The notes under the pieces were generated by a model. It had not been told where the DNA came from, did not search any database, and saw only the letters and a program-made list of their open reading frames with translations. A program made the translations under genes and the position numbers. Below, piece by piece: positions 33,596 to 42,421 of a stretch of DNA of 64,000 nt (positions are counted from its first letter, which is position 1; each line of letters starts with the position of its first letter). Source of the DNA: Hyphomicrobiales bacterium (GTDB taxonomy: Bacteria > Pseudomonadota > Alphaproteobacteria > Rhizobiales > Beijerinckiaceae); the NCBI GenBank assembly GCA_900470095.1, contig UBZM01000036.1, positions 124,001 through 188,000 on the forward strand, in the 5' to 3' direction.

Positions 33596-34573
33596 ATGGA
33601 CCTGAGTGTCATCGCAGTTGTCGTGTTGGCGACCTTTGCGGCGGGGGGGGTGGTCTACGCGCTGTTCTATCCGTCGCTGAGCGGTCAGACCCGGGTAGAG
33701 AAGCGCCGCAAGGAGTTCGCAGCCCCGGTCGCCGTACGGACGGTCGATCGCGAAGTCCAGGCGCGGCAGAAGCGCGGCCAGATCGCGCAGAGCCTCAAGG
33801 ACATCGAAACCCGTGAGAACGCTCGCAACAAGGTCACGCTCGAACTCCTGCTGCTGCAGGCGGGGCTGAGTTGGGACCGCCGCAAGTTTTACATTCTCAG
33901 CGCCGTTTCTGGCGTGGTCGTCGGCTTCCTGTTTTTCCTGGTTACAGCCAATCTCCTGTTGCTTCTGGCCGGTCTGTTCATTGGCGGCTTCGGTCTGCCG
34001 CGTTGGCTCCTGTCGCGGACCCGGGCGAAGCGGCTGAAGAAGTTCGGCAACGAATTTCCGAATGCGCTCGACATCATCGTGCGCGGCATCAAGTCTGGCC
34101 TGCCGCTCAACGACTGCCTGCGGATCATCGCCGCTGAAGCCGTCGAGCCCGTACGGACGGAATTCCGGCTGATCATCGAGAGCCAGACCTTGGGGTTGCC
34201 GCTGACCGAGGCTGCCGCCAAGCTCTTCGAGCGCATGCCCTGCGCCGAGGCCAATTTTTTCGGCATCGTGCTGGCGATCCAGCAGAAGACGGGCGGCAAT
34301 CTCGCGGAGACCCTCGGCAATCTGTCGAAAGTCATTCGCGAACGTCGCAAGATGCGCGACAAGATCCAGGCGGTTTCGATGGAGGCAAAGGCTTCGGCAG
34401 CGATTATTGGCGCCTTGCCCCCGGTTGTTGCGACCCTCGTGTACCTGAGCGCCCCCAGATATATCGAGCTCCTTTGGCTCACCCAGATCGGCAAGGTCGC
34501 GCTCGTCGCCTGCGGAGTCTGGATGCTGATCGGCGTCATGACGATGCGCAAGATGATCAATTTCAACATCTGA
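33596..34573 (+). CDS. tadB: Tad platform protein TadB (T2SS F family)
   Basis: A 325-residue inner-membrane platform protein. Hydrophobic segments lie at about 5-25, two near 100-140, and two at the C-terminus. The T2SSF domain core includes FPNALDIIVRGIKSGLPLNDCLRII and FFGIVLAIQQKTGGNLAETLGNLSKVIRERRKMR. It pairs with TadC to form the rotary-like base driven by CpaF. Confidence 0.96.
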   Translation: MDLSVIAVVVLATFAAGGVVYALFYPSLSGQTRVEKRRKEFAAPVAVRTVDREVQARQKRGQIAQSLKDIETRENARNKVTLELLLLQAGLSWDRRKFYILSAVSGVVVGFLFFLVTANLLLLLAGLFIGGFGLPRWLLSRTRAKRLKKFGNEFPNALDIIVRGIKSGLPLNDCLRIIAAEAVEPVRTEFRLIIESQTLGLPLTEAAAKLFERMPCAEANFFGIVLAIQQKTGGNLAETLGNLSKVIRERRKMRDKIQAVSMEAKASAAIIGALPPVVATLVYLSAPRYIELLWLTQIGKVALVACGVWMLIGVMTMRKMINFNI

Positions 34574-34583
34574 GGCTGCGGGA

Positions 34584-35561
34584 ATGATTGCCCTCATCGC
34601 CGATAAGCTCGCCGACAGCCAGTTCCTGGTCGCGCTGCTCGCCGCCGTCGCTGCCGCTGCTACGGTTCTGACCTTGGCGATGCCGCTGGTCGAAGGCAAC
34701 GACCTCAACAAGCGCATGAAGAATGTTGCGATCGAACGCGACAAGATCCGTGCGCGCGAGCGGGACCGCCTGAACCGTCAGAAGGACAAGGTCTCGCTGC
34801 GCCAGGAACCAAAGGCGTTCATGCGGCGCATTGTCGATCAGTTCAAGCTGGGCGACTGGCTCGGGACTGAAACGGCGAAGAAGCAACTCGCAATGGCGGG
34901 CTATCGCGGGCCGCAGGCCGAGATCGGCTTCCTGTTCTTCCGCCTGGTGACGCCGATCGGCCTCTTCCTGTTCACGCTCTTCTACGTCTTCTTCATCAAG
35001 GATTTCGGGCTCCCGCCCTTGATCCGGTTCGGGATTGCAATCGGCGGAGCCTATCTGGGCATCAAGGCGCCGGAGATATTCCTGTCGAACCAGATCTCGA
35101 AGCGCCAGGCGTCGATGCAGCAGGCCTTTCCCGATGCGCTCGACCTGCTGCTGATCTGTGTCGAGGCGGGCATGTCGATCGAACATGGTTTTCGCAAGGT
35201 CTCGACCGAGATTGGCGGTCAGTCGGTTCCTCTCGCCGAGGAGTTTGCGCTCTGCACGGCCGAACTCTCCTACCTAGCTGAAAGACGCCAGGCCTATGAG
35301 AATCTTGCTGTCCGCACCGGGCTCGAGGGAGTGAAGTCGGTCTCGACCGCACTGGTTCAGGCCGAGCGCTACGGCACGCCGCTCGGTACTGCGCTGCGCA
35401 CATTGGCACAGGAAAGTCGCGACCAGCGCATGATGGCAGCGGAGAAGAAGGCCGCAGCCCTGCCACCAATGCTGACGGTGCCGATGATCCTGTTCTTCCT
35501 GCCGGTGCTCTTCGTCGTGATCATGACACCGGCGATCATTCAGGTGATGAAGCTGAAATAG
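34584..35561 (+). CDS. tadC: Tad platform protein TadC (T2SS F family)
   Basis: A 325-residue partner of TadB, of equal length and similar topology. The T2SSF core reads FPDALDLLLICVEAGMSIEHGFRKVSTEIG and ALVQAERYGTPLGTALRTLAQESRDQRMMAAEKKAA, ending in two hydrophobic segments. It starts 10 bases after tadB and is the last plus-strand gene of the pilus run. Confidence 0.96.
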   Translation: MIALIADKLADSQFLVALLAAVAAAATVLTLAMPLVEGNDLNKRMKNVAIERDKIRARERDRLNRQKDKVSLRQEPKAFMRRIVDQFKLGDWLGTETAKKQLAMAGYRGPQAEIGFLFFRLVTPIGLFLFTLFYVFFIKDFGLPPLIRFGIAIGGAYLGIKAPEIFLSNQISKRQASMQQAFPDALDLLLICVEAGMSIEHGFRKVSTEIGGQSVPLAEEFALCTAELSYLAERRQAYENLAVRTGLEGVKSVSTALVQAERYGTPLGTALRTLAQESRDQRMMAAEKKAAALPPMLTVPMILFFLPVLFVVIMTPAIIQVMKLK

Positions 35562-35698
35562 CTTCGTCCGCGCGACCTGTAAGCCGCCGCGCTCATATTG
35601 GCCCTCAGCAAGAGCAAAGGGGGGCGGCGGATACTGCAGATGCCTCCTGGCGGCTCATACACTCGTGGTTGGAGGCCCCGCCGGGGTGACCGGCCTGC

Positions 35699-36574
35699 CT
35701 AACCCTGTGGGATGGACCGATCCGCTTGCTCGGGCTGCACGGACGCCGCGGTCTTGGCCTTGCTGCTGCCCTTGAGCATGTTCCAGCTATTGGGCTGGCT
35801 GACGCTGCGCTTGAGATAAGCGATCGTCGCGGCTGCTTCGGCCGGGCTCTGATCCTGCTGCGCCAGCGTCTCCGCTTCGCCAAACCTGCCCTGAAGGCCG
35901 AGCACCAGCACGAGATTTTGCCGGATGCGCGCGTCGGCCCGGTTGGAGTTCGAAGCCTCGCGCAGCACGCGCTCGGCCTCGGGCAGGCGCTTCGACAGCG
36001 CGAGCGACAGGCCGAGATTGGACATCACCGTGGGCTCGCTGGGAGCGAGCTTGAGGGCGGTTTCATAGAGCTGCTGGGCGCGGGCATGTTCGCCAAGCTG
36101 GTCGGCAACGGTGCCTTGTGCTGACAGGATACGCCAGTCAGGTCGTTCCGGCGAATGGGCACGCGAGAGCACCTCGTCTGCTTCCTTGTAGCGGCCATTA
36201 TCAGCCAGCGAACGACCATAGGCGCCGAGCATCTCGCGATCGTCGCTGTGCACGAGCACTGCGTTCTGCAGGACGGCGAGGGCCTGGGCATTCTGGTCCA
36301 GCGCTCGCAGCGCGCGGGCATAGTAGAAGGCGGAGTTCCGGTCCTTCTGGTTCGCGTCGTAGCGCTTGCCCCATTGGTCGGCCTCGGCACGCCATTCGGC
36401 GGGTCCGCGTGGCTGGGTCGGGGCGGATCGCCCGATGGAGCCGGTGATGTCGCCGATCCCGCCACGGCTTTGACAGCCGGCCAGGGCGAGCGAGGCGAGG
36501 CAGACGGCTGCCAACAGCCGGCCGCGGGAGGCCGCAGACGAAGGGTACAAGACTGCGGAGAAGCAGCGGGACAT
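35699..36574 (-). CDS. tadD: TPR lipoprotein TadD
   Basis: A 291-residue tetratricopeptide protein with a lipoprotein signal (LASLALAGC, Cys about residue 34). About four to five TPR units span roughly 65-240. TadD is needed for Tad secretion, presumably as a periplasmic scaffold for secretin assembly. It is convergent with tadC rather than in the operon, with its own promoter near the TTAACC-containing gap before the leucyl aminopeptidase gene. Confidence 0.9.
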   Translation of the reverse strand: MSRCFSAVLYPSSAASRGRLLAAVCLASLALAGCQSRGGIGDITGSIGRSAPTQPRGPAEWRAEADQWGKRYDANQKDRNSAFYYARALRALDQNAQALAVLQNAVLVHSDDREMLGAYGRSLADNGRYKEADEVLSRAHSPERPDWRILSAQGTVADQLGEHARAQQLYETALKLAPSEPTVMSNLGLSLALSKRLPEAERVLREASNSNRADARIRQNLVLVLGLQGRFGEAETLAQQDQSPAEAAATIAYLKRSVSQPNSWNMLKGSSKAKTAASVQPEQADRSIPQG

Positions 36575-36688
36575 GGGCCAGAGTGCCTTGCCACGAGAGA
36601 GAACTGGTCGTTCTGGTGGTAAAACGTTAACCCTAATGCTTCCTTAACTGGCCCTACCGCTCACTCCTTCGAACAGGTTCCTTCAGCC

Positions 36689-38080
36689 GTGCACAGCCTG
36701 CTCCTTGCCTCTGCGCCGTCCGCTATCCCGGTCCATCTCGTCTCGAAGGCGGGCTGGCCGACATTGGTCGAGCGCCTCGCGCCCGAGGCCGCGCGCTTCG
36801 CGAAGGCCCATGGCTTCGCCGCGCGTCCCGGGCAGCATGTCGTGCTGCCCGATGGGCTGGGCGCTGTCAGCGCGGTGCTCCTTGGTGTCGAGGGGGCATC
36901 GGCGCGCCGACGCGATCCATTTGCTCCCGGCCGGCTCGCCGCGGTACTGCCGGAGGGCGATTATCGTTTCGAGGGCGAGATCGATGATTTCGGCCTTGCG
37001 GCGCTGGGTTGGCTGCTCCAGTCCTATCGTTTCGAGCGCTACCGCAAGCCGCAGCCGATCCGCGCCCGGTTGGTATTGCCCGAGGGCGTGGATGGTGTGG
37101 AGCTGAGCGCGCTCGCCGAGGCGGTCGCCTTTGCCCGCGATCTCGTCAATACGCCGGCAAGCGACATGGGCCCCGCTGAGATCGAGGCTGCGATCCGTCA
37201 GCTCGGGCAGGATTTTGGTGCGAGCGTCACCAGCCAGGTCGGGGATGGTCTGCTCGAGCGCAACTTCCCGATGATCCACGCCGTGGGCCGGGCGTCGCCG
37301 CGCGCTCCGCGCCTGATCGACCTTGTCTGGGGCAATCCGGCCGATCCCAAGGTGACGCTCGTCGGCAAGGGCGTGGCGTTCGATACGGGCGGGCTCAACC
37401 TCAAGACTGATGCCGGCATGCTGCTGATGAAGAAGGACATGGGTGGCGCAGCTGCCGCGGCTGCCGCTGCGCGTATGATCATGCAGGCGAAGCTTCCGGT
37501 ACGGCTGCGCCTCCTTGTGCCCGCCGTCGAGAATGCCGTTTCCGGTGCATCCTTCCGTCCGGGCGATGTGCTCCGGAGCCGCAAGGGGCTGACGGTCGAA
37601 ATCGGAAACACCGACGCGGAGGGCCGGCTCATCCTGGCCGACGCGTTGGCGTTCGCGGATGAGGAAGCCCCGGAACTGCTGATCGACTATGCGACGTTGA
37701 CCGGCGCCGCCCGTGTCGCGCTCGGTCCCGACCTGCCACCCTTCTACACCCATGACGAAGGGCTCGCGGTCGAGATCTCCCGATTGGCGCAGGCGATAAA
37801 CGACCCGGTGTGGCGCATGCCGCTCTGGCCGCCCTATGACGGGCTGCTCGACTCCAAGATCGCCGACGTCAACCACGTCTCCGGGGGCTCGTTTGCCGGC
37901 TCCGTCACAGCTGCGCTCTTCCTCAATCGCTTCGTCGAGAAGACACAGTCCTACGCGCATTTCGATATCTATGCCTGGAACCCGTCGTCTAAGCCCGGTC
38001 GCCCCGAGGGCGGCGAATGCCAGGCTGCGCGCCTGACCTATGCGCTGGTCAAGCAGCTCTATCCGAAGGCCCAGGGATGA
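36689..38080 (+). CDS. Leucyl aminopeptidase (M17 family)
   Basis: A 463-residue cytosolic dinuclear metallo-aminopeptidase. The M17 signature NTDAEGRLILADAL is complete. VGKGVAFDTGGLNLKTDAGMLLMKKDMGGAA holds the metal-binding Lys and Asp residues. The N-terminal domain is divergent, as usual. The start is GTG 36689; no strong ribosome binding site is visible, so a nearby alternative is possible. Peptide turnover role is by family. Confidence 0.95.
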   Translation: MHSLLLASAPSAIPVHLVSKAGWPTLVERLAPEAARFAKAHGFAARPGQHVVLPDGLGAVSAVLLGVEGASARRRDPFAPGRLAAVLPEGDYRFEGEIDDFGLAALGWLLQSYRFERYRKPQPIRARLVLPEGVDGVELSALAEAVAFARDLVNTPASDMGPAEIEAAIRQLGQDFGASVTSQVGDGLLERNFPMIHAVGRASPRAPRLIDLVWGNPADPKVTLVGKGVAFDTGGLNLKTDAGMLLMKKDMGGAAAAAAAARMIMQAKLPVRLRLLVPAVENAVSGASFRPGDVLRSRKGLTVEIGNTDAEGRLILADALAFADEEAPELLIDYATLTGAARVALGPDLPPFYTHDEGLAVEISRLAQAINDPVWRMPLWPPYDGLLDSKIADVNHVSGGSFAGSVTAALFLNRFVEKTQSYAHFDIYAWNPSSKPGRPEGGECQAARLTYALVKQLYPKAQG

Positions 38081-38170
38081 AGCCCGGTGATCTCCGCGCG
38101 GCATGCCGTTGATAGTCGGCGGTTAAGTCTGTTCGACGAGAGCGATTGCAGCCGTGGCCTGGCGCGATAA

Positions 38171-38204
38171 TGATACGGACCCGTAACGATCGGGGTTCGT
38201 ATCA
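38171..38204. promoter_or_regulatory. Candidate MarR-type operator
   Basis: TGATACGGACCC and GGGTTCGTATCA form 12-bp arms (one mismatch) around a 10-base spacer containing CGATCG. The site ends 3 bases before the start codon of the MarR-family gene at 38208, so binding there would block translation start or promoter clearance. Autoregulation is inferred. Confidence 0.5.
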
Positions 38205-38207
38205 GTC

Positions 38208-38561
38208 ATGGCGTTGGAGATCAGGCCTTCGCAGGCGCTCAGGCTCTGGCGGCAGGTGCATCTCGATCTAGTGCATGACGGGCAGGCGGACCTCTCGGCC
38301 CGCCAGACCGCCATCCTGCTGACGATCTATCTCGAGTTGCCGCCGCATACCGTGCGCGGGCTTGCCCAGCAGCTCGGCGTCACCAAGCCTGTGATTACCC
38401 GCGCACTCGACACGATGGGCAAGCTCGGCCTCGTCACGCGCAGGCGCGACGAGTTCGACCGGCGCAATGTCGTAATCCAGCGGACCGTGGCCGGGGCCCT
38501 TGCCGTCGAACGGCTTGCCGATCTGGTGGTGCAACGGGCGCGCGATCTCGGGCCAGGTTGA
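38208..38561 (+). CDS. MarR-family transcriptional regulator
   Basis: A 117-residue winged-helix protein. TVRGLAQQLGVTKPVITRALDTMGKLGLVTRRRDEFDRRNVVIQRT spans the recognition helix and the basic wing. It is at the short end of the MarR range (usually 130-160). A dyad sits directly before the start codon. The NlpC/P60 gene downstream may be its operon partner (46 bases away). The effector is unknown. Confidence 0.85.
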   Translation: MALEIRPSQALRLWRQVHLDLVHDGQADLSARQTAILLTIYLELPPHTVRGLAQQLGVTKPVITRALDTMGKLGLVTRRRDEFDRRNVVIQRTVAGALAVERLADLVVQRARDLGPG

Positions 38562-38607
38562 GCAAAGGCGTCTTCGCGCAATGACAGGCTCCGGCTATGG
38601 TGCCCGC

Positions 38608-39471
38608 ATGAGCACGATTCTCGACCGCCGCCTGACCCCAGCCCGTCCTGACCTCGCCGCCCGGCACCTGATGGGCCAGGTCGAGGCGCGCGCCTTCGCC
38701 GATCCCGTCACCATGCGCGTCGTTGCTCCCTCCACACCGGTTCGGCGCGAGCCGCGCCCCGACGCCCCTCTCGATACCGAGGCACTCGCGGGGGAGGTCG
38801 TGCAGGTCTATGAGCAGCATGAGGGCTGGGCCTGGGGCCAGCTCGGCGCCGACGGCTATGTCGGCTATCTGCCGGATGATGCGCTGCGCGCCGATGTTCC
38901 CGCGCCGACGCATCGCGTTCGCGCACTGCGGACCTTCGTCTATCCCGGAGCCTCGATCAAACTGCCGCCGCTTGCCGCGCTGTCGCTGGGTGCCGGCCTG
39001 GCTGTCGCCGGCGAGAGCGGCAATTTTCTCGTACTCGCCGATGGTGGCCACGTCTGGCGCACGCATCTCGCGGAACTCGGCGAGTGTGAGACCGATTTCG
39101 TCGCCGTTGCCGAGCGTTTCGAGCATGTCCCCTATCTCTGGGGCGGCAAGACCAGTCTCGGCCTCGATTGCTCCGGCCTCACCCAACTGGCTCTGGCCGC
39201 GGCCAGGATCGCTTCGCCGCGTGATTCCGACATGCTGGAGGCAGCGATAGGCCAGCCAATCGCCTTCGATGAGAGCCTCGCCGGCTTGAAGCGCGGCGAC
39301 CTCGTTTTCTGGAAGGGGCATGTCGGCCTCATGACCGATGCAGAGACGCTGCTGCATGCCAATGGCTATACGATGACGGTCTATCGCGAGCCGTTGCGGA
39401 CCGCTCGCGACCGGATCCTGGTCAAGAGCTTCGGCGCCATCACCAGCATCCGGCGGATTGCTGGCGCTTAG
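38608..39471 (+). CDS. NlpC/P60 family cell-wall hydrolase
   Basis: A 287-residue protein with two SH3-like segments (about 35-155) and a C-terminal NlpC/P60 papain-like domain. The catalytic Cys188 is in LGLDCSGLTQL, the His in WKGHVGLM (H238), and the third polar residue probably H250 in LLHANGY. It cleaves peptidoglycan stem peptides by family. There is no signal peptide, so it may be cytoplasmic or exported otherwise. The start is ATG 38608; ATG 38581 is an alternative. Confidence 0.9.
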   Translation: MSTILDRRLTPARPDLAARHLMGQVEARAFADPVTMRVVAPSTPVRREPRPDAPLDTEALAGEVVQVYEQHEGWAWGQLGADGYVGYLPDDALRADVPAPTHRVRALRTFVYPGASIKLPPLAALSLGAGLAVAGESGNFLVLADGGHVWRTHLAELGECETDFVAVAERFEHVPYLWGGKTSLGLDCSGLTQLALAAARIASPRDSDMLEAAIGQPIAFDESLAGLKRGDLVFWKGHVGLMTDAETLLHANGYTMTVYREPLRTARDRILVKSFGAITSIRRIAGA

Positions 39472-39570
39472 ATCATCGGACCGGAACCGTATCCGGTCCG
39501 ATGATCTAAGTCTTTGTGTTCGCATCAGTTTTCCCGAAAACCGCAATCCACTTTTCGGGCCGATGCTTTA
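39470..39570. repeat. REP-like double hairpin
   Basis: A perfect 16-bp inverted repeat (AGATCATCGGACCGGA, 39470-39485, with 39492-39507; loop ACCGTA) is followed by a second stem-loop, with cores CCCGAAAA/TTTTCGGG at about 39534-39557 and outer GCATC/GATGC. It lies between the convergent NlpC/P60 and mutS genes. From recall, similar paired hairpins are dispersed in Bosea, Methylobacterium and related genomes. It may also stop transcription from both sides. Confidence 0.7.
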
Positions 39571-42318
39571 ATCCAGCGCTTTCAGCCGATAGAGGGCGTC
39601 AAGCGCAGCGCGCGGCGTCATCTCGTCGAGGTCGAGCGCGGCGAGCGCTTCGCGCAGGACGTCCGGGCTGGCTTCGGCGGTGGCAACGGGTGCAGGTCGC
39701 CTGGCCGGTGCGGCAAAGAGCGGGAGATCGTCGACCAGCGAGGCGACAGGCTTTTCGCGCTCTGTCTTTTCCAGTTCGCCGAGAATGGCGCGGGCCCGCT
39801 CGACAACGGCCGGTGGCAGGCCGGCGAGCTTGGCGACCTGGATGCCATAGGAGCGGTCGGCGGCACCGGGCACGACCTCGTGAAGAAAGACGACCTCGCC
39901 ATTCCACTCTGTCACGCGCACCGTGGCATTGGTGACCCGCGCCAGCCGGTCTCCGAGCGCGGTCAGCTCGTGATAGTGCGTCGCAAACAGCGAGCGGCAG
40001 CGATTGATCTCGTGCAGGTGCTCGATCGCGGCCCAGGCGATCGACAGGCCGTCGAAGGTCGCCGTGCCGCGGCCGATCTCGTCGAGGATGACGAGTGCGC
40101 GCGGCCCGGCCTGGTTGAGGATCGCGGCGGTCTCGACCATCTCGACCATGAAGGTGGAGCGGCCCCTGGCGAGATCGTCGGCGGCGCCGACGCGCGAGAA
40201 CAGGCGGTCGACAATGCCGATATGGGCGCTCGCGGCGGGCACATAGGAACCCATCTGCGCCAGCACGGCGATCAGCGCGTTCTGGCGCAGGAAGGTCGAT
40301 TTACCCGCCATGTTCGGGCCGGTGATGAGGCAGATGCGTCCGCCGGTATCGGCCGCGCCGAGAGACGAGAGCTCGCTGTCATTGGCGACGAAGGGTTTTC
40401 CGTCGCGCTTCAGAGCCGCCTCGACAACCGGGTGGCGTCCCCCCTTGATGGTGAAGTCGGCGCCATCATCGACGAGGGGTCTCGTCCAGTTTTCACTGGC
40501 CGCGAGTGCCGCAAGGCTTGCTGCGACATCGATCTCGGCGAGAGCGAGCGCTGCCGCCTTCACAGGCTCGGCTTCGTCGAGAACGGCCGTATTGAGTGAG
40601 GCGAAGACCGAGAGTTCGAGCTTCAGCGCGCGGTCAGCGGCGGAGGCGATCTTCGATTCGAGCTCGCCGAGCTCGACCGAGGAGAAGCGCATCGCGTCCG
40701 ACATGGTCTGACGGTGGACGAAGGTGGCGCGCCAGGGCTCTCTCAGGAAGTCCTCGCCGGCGGCCTGCGGCACCTCGACGAAATAGCCCAGCATGGAATT
40801 ATGCTTGATCCGCAAGGTGCGGCAGCCGGTCTCGGCTGCATAGCGCGCCTGGAGCTGGGCAATGACCTTTCGCGAATCGACCTGGAGCAGCCTGAGTTCG
40901 TCGAGTGCTGCGTCGTAGCCGTCACGTACGAAGCGTCCATCGCGACGGTTGAGCGGCAAATCGTCGGCCAGCGTCTCGGTCAGCCGGGCCGGCAGGGCTG
41001 GATCGGTCGCGGCCAGCGTTCGGGCGGCCTGCGTCAGGGCTTCCGGCAGGTTGTCATGGTCGGCGAGCGACTGCGCGATCGCGCGTGCCGCGGTCAGGCC
41101 TGCGCCAAGCGCCGCCAGGTCGCGCGGACCGCCGCGATCGAGCGAGAGCCGGGCGAGCGCACGGGCGATATCCGGCACATGGTCGAGCTCTCGGCGCAGG
41201 GCCTCGCGCAGGGGCGCATCGTTCAGTAGTGCCTCCACGGCGTCGTGCCGCAATGCGATCGCCGCCGGCTCGGTCAACGGTCCGGCAAGCCGCTCCGCCA
41301 GGAGCCGCGCTCCGCCGGGTGTCACCGTCCGGTCGATGCTGGAGAGAAGGCTCCCGGTTCGCTCGCCCGAAAGCGTGCGTGTCAGCTCGAGATTGGCGCG
41401 TGTCGCAGCGTCGATCAGCATGGTCGCGCTGCCGGAATCGCGTACCGGAGGCGACAGGGGCGGGCGGGCGCCGAACTGGGTCCGCTCGACATAGGCCAGC
41501 GCTGCGCCTGCGGCCGCGATCTCGGCACGGCTGAAGGCGCCGAAGGCATCCAGTGTGGCTACGCCGAAGAACTCCTTGAGCCTGCGCTCGGCCGAAGCCG
41601 CATCGAGGCCCTCGCGAGCCAGCGGGGTCACCGGCACCGTCAGCTCGCGCCAGAATTCCTTCAGTTCGGGGTCGTCGTGGATCGCTTCCGGGCAAACGAT
41701 CTCGCGCGGCTCAAGCCGGGCGAACTCGACGGCGAGCCGCTCCGACGGGGCCTCCATGACCGAGAAACGTCCTGTCGAGATGTCGACCGACGCGAGACCG
41801 TAGAGCGCACTCGAATCGCTGAGCTTGCGGCGTGCAACCGCAACCAGAAGGCTGGCGCGTCCGGGGTCGAGCAGTCGCTCCTCGGTGATGGTGCCAGGCG
41901 TCACCAGGCGCACGACGTCGCGCTGGACCACCGATTTGCCGCCGCGCTTCTTCGCTTCGGCGGGATCTTCGGTCTGTTCGCAGACGGCGACGCGGTGTCC
42001 GGCGGCGATCAGGCGCTGGAGATAGTCATCGGCGCGGTCGACCGGCACACCGCACATCGGGATGTCCTCACCGAGATGCTTGCCGCGCTTGGTCAGCACG
42101 ATGCCGAGCGTGCGCGAGGCGATCTCGGCGTCCCTGAAGAACAGCTCGTAGAAATCGCCCATCCGGTAGAACAGCAGGCAATCGGGATTGGCCGCTTTGA
42201 TCTCGACATATTGCGCCATCATCGGCGTGACGCGGCCGGGGTCGACCGCGGCCGCAGCCTTCGGGCCGGAACTCGCTGCTTCGGGAAGGCTCGGGGATTC
42301 AGGAATGTCGCTGCGCAT
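39568..42318 (-). CDS. mutS: DNA mismatch repair protein MutS
   Basis: A 916-residue mismatch sensor. The N-terminal mismatch-binding domain has the FYRMGDFYELF segment with the conserved Phe-X-Glu. The connector, lever and clamp domains follow. The ATPase domain has Walker A GPNMAGKSTF (about residue 665), Walker B LVILDEIGRGT and the FATHYHELT segment. It ends with the dimerisation tail. The length is slightly greater than E. coli MutS (853), due to an N-terminal extension of about 35 residues. Confidence 0.98.
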   Translation of the reverse strand: MRSDIPESPSLPEAASSGPKAAAAVDPGRVTPMMAQYVEIKAANPDCLLFYRMGDFYELFFRDAEIASRTLGIVLTKRGKHLGEDIPMCGVPVDRADDYLQRLIAAGHRVAVCEQTEDPAEAKKRGGKSVVQRDVVRLVTPGTITEERLLDPGRASLLVAVARRKLSDSSALYGLASVDISTGRFSVMEAPSERLAVEFARLEPREIVCPEAIHDDPELKEFWRELTVPVTPLAREGLDAASAERRLKEFFGVATLDAFGAFSRAEIAAAGAALAYVERTQFGARPPLSPPVRDSGSATMLIDAATRANLELTRTLSGERTGSLLSSIDRTVTPGGARLLAERLAGPLTEPAAIALRHDAVEALLNDAPLREALRRELDHVPDIARALARLSLDRGGPRDLAALGAGLTAARAIAQSLADHDNLPEALTQAARTLAATDPALPARLTETLADDLPLNRRDGRFVRDGYDAALDELRLLQVDSRKVIAQLQARYAAETGCRTLRIKHNSMLGYFVEVPQAAGEDFLREPWRATFVHRQTMSDAMRFSSVELGELESKIASAADRALKLELSVFASLNTAVLDEAEPVKAAALALAEIDVAASLAALAASENWTRPLVDDGADFTIKGGRHPVVEAALKRDGKPFVANDSELSSLGAADTGGRICLITGPNMAGKSTFLRQNALIAVLAQMGSYVPAASAHIGIVDRLFSRVGAADDLARGRSTFMVEMVETAAILNQAGPRALVILDEIGRGTATFDGLSIAWAAIEHLHEINRCRSLFATHYHELTALGDRLARVTNATVRVTEWNGEVVFLHEVVPGAADRSYGIQVAKLAGLPPAVVERARAILGELEKTEREKPVASLVDDLPLFAAPARRPAPVATAEASPDVLREALAALDLDEMTPRAALDALYRLKALD

Positions 42319-42421
42319 GGCCGGCGGACGCTATCAAAAACCACGCGCGCCGCCATCCGTTAGCGAGACTTTCAACAATTGAAAGCACGGTCATTTCGTC
42401 ATTCCGGCCCAAGGCCCGTTC

